A DNA stretch of 45,496 bases from Virgibacillus sp. AGTR. Lineage in GTDB: Bacteria > Bacillota > Bacilli > Bacillales > Amphibacillaceae. The stretch is from the NCBI RefSeq assembly GCF_016919725.2, contig NZ_JAJERH010000035.1:1-45496 (forward strand). The letters are read 5' to 3'. The notes under the pieces are model-generated. The model was not told the origin of the DNA. It did not search any database and worked only from the letters and a program-made list of their open reading frames with translations. Below, piece by piece: positions 40,756-45,496 of this stretch; position 1 is the first letter of the stretch; every line of letters starts with the position of its first letter. Made by a program: the position numbers and the translations under genes.

Positions 40756-41325
40756 ATGAAAAAACTATTGATTATGTTATTTGCAAGTTTGCTATTAGTA
40801 GCATGTAGTGACGAAGGTGATACTACGAAAGATACTGGAGAAGAAAATAATGAAAAGGCAACTGATACCGATACTTCGAAAAAGGAAGAACAGAAAAAAG
40901 TGTATCAAATCGGAGAAACAGCTGTGATCACCAGTGATTTATATGAGTTCGACTATGAGGTAACCGTAGACGATTTTAAGCTAACTAGAGAAGTAGATGG
41001 AACCCCTTTAGATGACATTATTTCAGGTGCAGAAGAAGATGGTAGATTTGCCGTCGTCGAGGTTACCATTAAAAATATTAGTGATCGATCCTATGTACCA
41101 AACGAAATGTTTTCAGCGAATTTTGCGAGAATGGACGCAAAAGGCGGTGAAACATCTTATGACCAATTCTTTACGATAGGAGATGAGGAATTAGCACCTG
41201 GAGAAGAAATACAAGGCCATTTAGTATATACCACTAGAGTTGATTATGCAGATACATTTGTATTAAAGTATGAATTTATGTCTGATGAAGAAACACACTT
41301 TGAGTTACCGAACCCAGAACAATAA
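40756..41325 (+). CDS. DUF4352-like lipoprotein, group member 2
   Basis: A 189-aa lipoprotein (MKKLLIMLFASLLLVACSDE; lipobox LVAC), with a Thr/Glu/Lys linker and a domain containing VYQIGETAVITSDLYEFDYE, VTVDDFKL, FAVVEVTIKNISDRSYVPNE, and ELAPGEEIQGHLVY. It is closely similar to the protein at 43312-43896, so one is a recent duplicate of the other. AGGAGGG precedes the ATG at 40756. It is transcribed with the pilus genes. Confidence 0.82.
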   Translation: MKKLLIMLFASLLLVACSDEGDTTKDTGEENNEKATDTDTSKKEEQKKVYQIGETAVITSDLYEFDYEVTVDDFKLTREVDGTPLDDIISGAEEDGRFAVVEVTIKNISDRSYVPNEMFSANFARMDAKGGETSYDQFFTIGDEELAPGEEIQGHLVYTTRVDYADTFVLKYEFMSDEETHFELPNPEQ

Positions 41326-41340
41326 GCAGTGAATCTAAAA

Positions 41341-41369
41341 GGTGAGGAGAGGTTATACTACTCCTCACC
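41341..41369 (+). other. Intercistronic stem-loop without T run
   Basis: GGTGAGGAG (41341-41349) pairs exactly with CTCCTCACC (41361-41369). No T run follows, so it is more likely an mRNA processing or stabilising structure between lipoprotein genes than a terminator. Confidence 0.6.
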
Positions 41370-41425
41370 CGAAACTTTCGAGAAGTATAAAGTATTTATT
41401 AATGGCTAAGGAGTTGTTGTGCGTA

Positions 41426-41797
41426 ATGAAAAAACTATCATTCCTACTTATTTTTATCACTTTCTTAGTAGCTGGCTGTTCAAATTCTTCAGGTGGTGAT
41501 GGTGGCACTTTAGAAGAATTAGATAAAGATAAAGCAAGAGAAGCCATAGCTGAAGGGGCTTTAGAGAGCCATATCCTACATGATAAAGGCTATAGCCCAT
41601 CCGATATTGTAAATATCGAGGTTTGTGAATCATACCATATTGACAATGAAGAAGCTGGATTTATCGATATGTATAAAGTGGAGTGGGAGACAAGTGATGG
41701 TAAATTTGCGTACGATTTCTCGCTAACTACTGATTATGAGATAGAAATAATTTCTGGCTATAGAAAAATTGAAGACCGCTGCATCTATATTGATTAA
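41426..41797 (+). CDS. Small lipoprotein (DxxKAxxAIxEGAL family, intact copy)
   Basis: A 123-aa lipoprotein, MKKLSFLLIFITFLVAGCSN (lipobox VAGC), followed by LDKDKAREAIAEGALESHIL, VNIEVCESYHID and EWETSDGKFAYDFSL, with two conserved cysteines (VCES and DRC). I do not recognise a named family. The next gene is a broken paralogue with the same motifs. AAGGAG lies 12 bases before the ATG. Its place in the pilus locus suggests a surface role. Confidence 0.7.
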   Translation: MKKLSFLLIFITFLVAGCSNSSGGDGGTLEELDKDKAREAIAEGALESHILHDKGYSPSDIVNIEVCESYHIDNEEAGFIDMYKVEWETSDGKFAYDFSLTTDYEIEIISGYRKIEDRCIYID

Positions 41798-41872
41798 TAG
41801 GAAGGTCCTTTTAGTGAGAAAGTACAAGAATATTAAGTTGTGATTTTAGATAAAAATTAGGAGTTGCTAGAA

Positions 41873-42251
41873 ATGAAGAAATTATTAATGGCGTTAGGGG
41901 CCTCATTTCTATCTTGCCGGATGTGGGAATAATGAAACGGATACTGAAAGTGCCCCAAGTATACGTATTGAAGATTTAGATCAAGCAAAAGCAAAAAGTG
42001 CGATTGTAGAAGGAGCACTAGACATGAACTTTCCAGGCAGAGATTATCAAGAAGCTGATATTATCAATATTGAAGTTTGTGAATCACTACATATAGACCA
42101 TAAAAGTGATGGATTTACCGGTAAATTTATTACATTTTGGGAAACAAGTGATGGTGAACAAAGGAACCATTTCTTAATAAATGATAATTATGAAGTAGAA
42201 AAAATAGCTAATTACGACAAGATTCCTGATCGTTGTGTGAACATTGATTAA
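41873..42251 (+). pseudogene. Small lipoprotein, frameshifted paralogue
   Basis: The frame from ATG 41873 (MKKLLMALGASF) goes out of phase near 41908. In the next frame it reads LAGCGNNETDTESAPSIRIE and continues LDQAKAKSAIVEGALDMNF, INIEVCESLHID, FWETSDGE and PDRCVNID to the stop. One extra base in CTATCTT restores a normal lipobox (FLLAGC). The total length, 379 bases, is one more than a multiple of three. It is a recent frameshift of a tandem duplicate of the preceding gene, or a sequence error. Confidence 0.75.
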
Positions 42252-42284
42252 ACCGTATTAAATCATAAGGAAAAGGGGTGTGTT

Positions 42285-42878
42285 ATGTTGAATTTTCTAA
42301 AAAAAAATAGTGGAAGTATAACGTTGGAAGCAGCATTAATCATCCCTCTTTTGTTAACTTTTATTTTGTTTCTCACCTCATTAGTGAAAATTTCGATAGC
42401 TGAGATGGCATTACAGGAAGCGGTAAATGAAACAGCTCAGTCTGTAGCTCATTATTCATATTTAGCAATGGTAGGGCAAGGTCTGATCCAAGAACAAACA
42501 GATGGGTTTGTTGATTCTTTGACAGAGGGTGCTGCAGGTAAGTTAGGAAATCATGAGGTGGCTAATTATATACTTGATAAATTAGGAGCAGTAGGTAAGG
42601 ATGTTATTCCAACATCAGGGCAAGGACTTAATTACTTCTCCAATGAAATTTATCAAGGAATAGTTCAAAAAAAATACGAAGAAAATGTATTTAGCTCAAC
42701 TTTTTTTAGTCCAGAAAGTGTTCGAGTAATAGATTCCTCCTTTCCACATGGAGCTAGCGAAGATGCGGCAAATGTAAAGATTGAAGCTGAAAATACCATG
42801 CAAATTGTGCTCCCTTTTTTTGAAAAAGAGATCAAAATTAAAAAGATTGTAGTTGAGCGTGGATGGGTTGGAAATTAA
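42285..42878 (+). CDS. Second TadE-like minor pilin
   Basis: A 197-aa protein with a short leader (MLNFLKKNSG) and SITLEAALIIPLLLTFILFL, Glu at +5 after the glycine, the TadE/TadF pattern. A mature domain rich in helix (MALQEAVNETAQSVAHYSYL) follows and ends with beta-type sequence. GGGGTG precedes the ATG. It closes the recognisable pilus operon. Confidence 0.82.
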   Translation: MLNFLKKNSGSITLEAALIIPLLLTFILFLTSLVKISIAEMALQEAVNETAQSVAHYSYLAMVGQGLIQEQTDGFVDSLTEGAAGKLGNHEVANYILDKLGAVGKDVIPTSGQGLNYFSNEIYQGIVQKKYEENVFSSTFFSPESVRVIDSSFPHGASEDAANVKIEAENTMQIVLPFFEKEIKIKKIVVERGWVGN

Positions 42879-43311
42879 TAGGGGTAAAACATTGTAAGGA
42901 TATTAATTTATTAATTATTTTTAATTGCGCTAGCTTATTTTAATATTCGCAAGCAGAGAATTCCTAAATTCAAATAGAGTTTGGAAGTATTATGTCTAGC
43001 CTTGTATATTTTTAAAAAGCTATAGGTGCTTGTGATGAGGAGAAACAGTTATTGAGTGATAATAGGCGTATTATTTACACTTTGTGATTTTATATATCTA
43101 TTATATTCGTAGGGTTATTGAAGTTATAGTTTTATATTTACGAAAACCGTTTTTATTAAGTTGACGTTAGTTTTTTTACATATTAAAGAAAGTATACAAA
43201 AAAGGTCATTAACACCAGTTAAAAAATAATGTATTAAACCCGTACATATGCTTTATTTCTGGGAAGTTATATATCGTATAAGACTAGGGGCGGTGTAGGA
43301 AGGAGATTTTC
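42879..43311. other. AT-rich intergenic within the lipoprotein region
   Basis: No gene or terminator is obvious. A weak promoter (TTGACG near 43162, then TAAAGA after 17 bases) might serve the next lipoprotein gene. Confidence 0.35.
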
Positions 43312-43896
43312 TTGAAAAAATCATTAACTTTGTTATTAGCAATTTTGTTATTAGTAGCATGTAGTGATAAAGGTGATACTACCAAAGATACTGGAGAAGA
43401 AAATAATAAAACGGCGATTCAGCAGGATGAATCGAAAACCAATACTACAGAAACGGAAGAACAGAAAAAAGTTTATCAGATGAGAGAAACAGCAACAGTT
43501 ACCAGTGATTTATATGATTTTGATTATGAGGTAACGGTGAATGATTTTAATATCCAAAATGAAGTAGACAGTGTGAAAATACAAGATTATATTACTGGTG
43601 CAGATGAAGGTTATGGATTTGCTGTAGTAGATGTAACGATTAAAAATATAAGTGACGAGTCGTACGTTCCAAATGAAATGTTTTCAGCGAATTTAGCAAA
43701 AGAGGGTGACACTGCGGGAGATATTTCAAATGACGAATTTTTTGAAGTTGGTGATAAAGAGTTGGCTCCCGGAGATGAATTGAAAGGTCATCTAGTTTAC
43801 GATATACCACTAGATGATTCAAGAAAATACACATTAAAATATGAAATATCATCTGATGAAGAAATACACTTTGTATTACCTAACCCTAAAAAGTAA
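43312..43896 (+). CDS. DUF4352-like lipoprotein, group member 3
   Basis: The 194-aa lipoprotein, LVACSDKGDTTKDTGEENN after a hydrophobic signal, closely parallels the protein at 40756-41325 through VTSDLYDFDYEVTVNDF, FAVVDVTIKNISDESYVPNE, MFSANL and ELAPGDELKGHLVY. It starts at TTG, with AAGGAG upstream. The repeated gene pattern shows local duplication. Confidence 0.82.
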   Translation: MKKSLTLLLAILLLVACSDKGDTTKDTGEENNKTAIQQDESKTNTTETEEQKKVYQMRETATVTSDLYDFDYEVTVNDFNIQNEVDSVKIQDYITGADEGYGFAVVDVTIKNISDESYVPNEMFSANLAKEGDTAGDISNDEFFEVGDKELAPGDELKGHLVYDIPLDDSRKYTLKYEISSDEEIHFVLPNPKK

Positions 43897-43913
43897 GTTA
43901 TTTAGAGATTATT

Positions 43914-44465
43914 ATGAAAAAGATCTGTCTAATTTTTCTTGCTATTATTATGCTTGTAGCAGGTTGTAGTGATAGTGATAATACAAGAGAAAAAAATAAA
44001 AATCCTGAGCTTGCAGAAACAGCAAATAATAATCGAGAAGATATTGAACTACACAATGTTGGTGAAACAGTACAGGTGAAAAGTAATAAATATGATTTCA
44101 CTTATGAAGTTACCTTGAATAGTTATAAAGAGAAGGATGAATATGAAGGGAAATCCGTTGCTGATTTTAATGCAGATGGTGGAGACTTTACTGGAGTTAA
44201 ATTTGCTGTAGTAAATCTTACAATTAAAAATACGAGTACTGAGCTTTTTATACCTTTTGATAAAATTGAACCCATTTTCTTAAACTCAGCTCCCTTAGGT
44301 TTCTTTAATGAATTAACTCCGGAATTAGGAGATAGTTTAAATTCTGGTGAATAAATAACAACTAACTTGATATCAATCACAAATTTTAAAGAAAATAATA
44401 GCTTTTTAGTTTTTGAATTTATGATGGATGAAGAAGTATGATTTACATTAAAGAACGTTGAATAA
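43914..44465 (+). pseudogene. DUF4352-like lipoprotein, group member 4, two in-frame stops
   Basis: The frame MKKICLIFLAIIMLVAGCSD continues with YDFTYEVTLNSY and FAVVNLTIKNTS, then meets TAA at 44352-44354 (after LNSGE) and TGA at 44439-44441 (after FMMDEEV). The frame otherwise stays homologous to the end (FTLKNVE) and stops at 44465. In the paralogues these positions are in the PGEEI and EEthxE segments. The gene is a nonsense pseudogene; a shortened lipoprotein of 146 residues could still be made. Confidence 0.75.
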
Positions 44466-44480
44466 TAATCTTGCATAATA

Positions 44481-44548
44481 CTTAGGGTAGCATTGCTGCC
44501 CTTAGGAATGAGATATTTTGATATATTTTATTCCTAAGCATAGCAATG
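44481..44548 (+). other. Two mutually exclusive hairpins before a lipoprotein gene
   Basis: CTTAGGGTAGC (44481-44491) can pair with GCTGCCCTTAG (44495-44505). Alternatively CATTGCT...CTTAGGAAT (44491-44509) pairs with ATTCCTAAG...AGCAATG (44530-44548). The two share bases and cannot coexist. No T run follows either. It may be an attenuator-like switch or a decayed repeat. Confidence 0.45.
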
Positions 44549-44604
44549 AGGTAGTGGGGAAATATCTTGGTAGATTGTTTGTTAAACGAAATAGGGGGAT
44601 ACCA

Positions 44605-45198
44605 ATGAAAAAATTATTAGCATTATTAGTACTACTAGCAGTAATTATAGTAGCAGGTTGTAGCGATAACGATGAAGGTGATAACAAAGAGGAGAAAGAT
44701 GATAACAAGGAACAAGCGACAGAAACAAACGATGATAATAATAAACGTAAAGATGCTGAGGATAAAAAAGTTTATCAGATAGGGGAAACGGCGACAATTA
44801 CGAGTGATTTATATGACTTCCCATACGAAGTTACGGTTAATGATTTTGAATTAACTTCAAAACCAATTAATGGAATTGATCTAGAACAATTCGGCTATAC
44901 TTCTGAAGAAGGTGGACAATTTGCTGTAATTAATGCAACTATTAAAAATATTAGCGATCAACCATTTGTACCAAATAAAATGATTTCTGCCCAACTTGTA
45001 TCAGAATCTATTGGTTTAAACTCTGAAGATGAAGATTTCTTTCTAGAAAGAAACGAAGAATTAAAACCAGGAGAAGAAATTACAGGTGATTTAGTATATA
45101 TAAGTAGTGATTTTAACAAAGATAATGTTCTTTATCTGGTTTATGAATATATGGCATCCAATGAGGAAACTAAATTCGAACTACCTGTTTCATCATAA
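44605..45198 (+). CDS. DUF4352-like lipoprotein, group member 5
   Basis: A 197-aa lipoprotein (MKKLLALLVLLAVIIVAGCS; lipobox VAGC) with an Asp/Lys-rich linker and the shared domain VYQIGETATITSDLYDFPYE, VTVNDFEL, FAVINATIKNISDQPFVPNK, ELKPGEEITGDLVY. The ATG at 44605 is eight bases after AGGGGG; the frame is open further upstream through the hairpin region. Confidence 0.82.
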   Translation: MKKLLALLVLLAVIIVAGCSDNDEGDNKEEKDDNKEQATETNDDNNKRKDAEDKKVYQIGETATITSDLYDFPYEVTVNDFELTSKPINGIDLEQFGYTSEEGGQFAVINATIKNISDQPFVPNKMISAQLVSESIGLNSEDEDFFLERNEELKPGEEITGDLVYISSDFNKDNVLYLVYEYMASNEETKFELPVSS

Positions 45199-45227
45199 GC
45201 GTTGTCAATATGGGGTAGCTTACTACT

Positions 45228-45268
45228 CTTAGAATGAAGATATTAAATTTAAATATCTTCATTCTAAG
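45228..45268 (+). other. Perfect 17-bp stem-loop between lipoprotein genes
   Basis: CTTAGAATGAAGATATT (45228-45244) pairs exactly with AATATCTTCATTCTAAG (45252-45268) around seven bases. It is not followed by a T run. Its ends (CTTAG...CTAAG) are shared with the hairpins at 44501-44538. Confidence 0.65.
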
Positions 45269-45307
45269 GGAGATAAGAAAATCTGATATAAGAAGGGGTT
45301 ATTACTG

Positions 45308-45463
45308 ATGAAAAAACTATTAGTATTATTGTTTATCATAATAATTGTATCAGGTTGTAGTAACACACCTTTCATGTATTTGAAAAGAACCGCATGCTTG
45401 AAAGTGAAATGTAAAAATAAAGAAAAAAGCAGCAGAGCATGGCTGGGTAGGGAATTAATTTAG
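45308..45463 (+). pseudogene. Truncated lipoprotein: signal and lipobox fused to unrelated tail
   Basis: MKKLLVLLFIIIIVSGCSN copies the signal and lipobox of the preceding paralogues, with AGAAGGGG upstream. From residue 20 on the sequence (TPFMYLKRTACLKVKCKNKE) bears no resemblance to DUF4352 and is very basic, ending at TAG 45463. It looks like a gene cut at its signal peptide by a rearrangement or insertion. A 51-aa product is possible but unlikely to function like its neighbours. Confidence 0.55.
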
Positions 45464-45478
45464 GAAGGAGGGAGAAGA

Positions 45479-45496
45479 ATGCCAACACATTTCTAT
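45479..45496 (+). CDS. Start of a further gene, cut by window edge
   Basis: GGAAGGAGGG at 45462-45473 stands before an ATG at 45479 that opens MPTHFY and runs off the end. Only six codons are visible; no identity can be given. Confidence 0.5.

Overview
The window reads as chromosomal DNA of a low-GC, spore-former-type Bacillaceae (Oceanobacillus/Virgibacillus/Gracilibacillus-like). The evidence is strong AGGAGG-type ribosome sites, AT-rich codon use, intrinsic terminators, a Fur box, HxlR and ECF regulators, and many proteins whose closest recognisable relatives are Bacillus families. No rRNA, tRNA, CRISPR array or intact transposase gene was seen.

Layout. 1-2520: edge of a DNA-binding gene, IS200/IS605 and IS3-type relics, and a two-gene unit with an RQC-type winged-helix/zinc-ribbon protein. 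2565-6378: a Fur-controlled ferric-siderophore uptake operon (lipoprotein receptor, two FecCD permeases, a FhuF-like 2Fe-2S reductase) without its own ATPase. 6381-10977: a dense patch of a structured repeat, including a perfect 153-bp tandem array, around a YitT-family gene and an ECF sigma/anti-sigma pair. 11263-17333: a secreted nuclease-like/glycosidase fusion protein that appears to start at ATT, an hmp relic, an amidohydrolase and a lone endolysin-type amidase. 17400-25483: small membrane proteins (two broken by amber codons), DUF4256, a nitrilase plus metallo-beta-lactamase-fold operon facing an HxlR regulator across an inverted-repeat operator, Yip1-like and further MBL and YqfO-like genes. 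25599-32121: GC-rich palindromic elements, a chloramphenicol acetyltransferase with a translational-attenuation leader, a small secreted protein, a membrane metalloprotease, a GNAT and a TcaA/YvbJ-like protein. 32743-45496: a Tad/Flp-type pilus locus (TadZ-, TadA-, TadB- and TadC-like proteins, Flp pilin, two TadE-like and one TadG-like protein) interleaved with an expanding and decaying set of DUF4352-type lipoproteins.

The most unusual feature is a dispersed 150-183-bp repeat present in about 13 places between 6381 and 29591. Every copy lies in the same orientation. Both edges are defined by TTTAT, and the body folds as two hairpins whose stems are kept by compensatory and G-U changes between copies. 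The boundary rule, the hairpins and the orientation bias resemble non-autonomous IS200/IS605-type single-strand transposition, but no transposase is present in the window and this is inference. The second main point is the Gram-positive Tad locus with its interspersed lipoprotein family.
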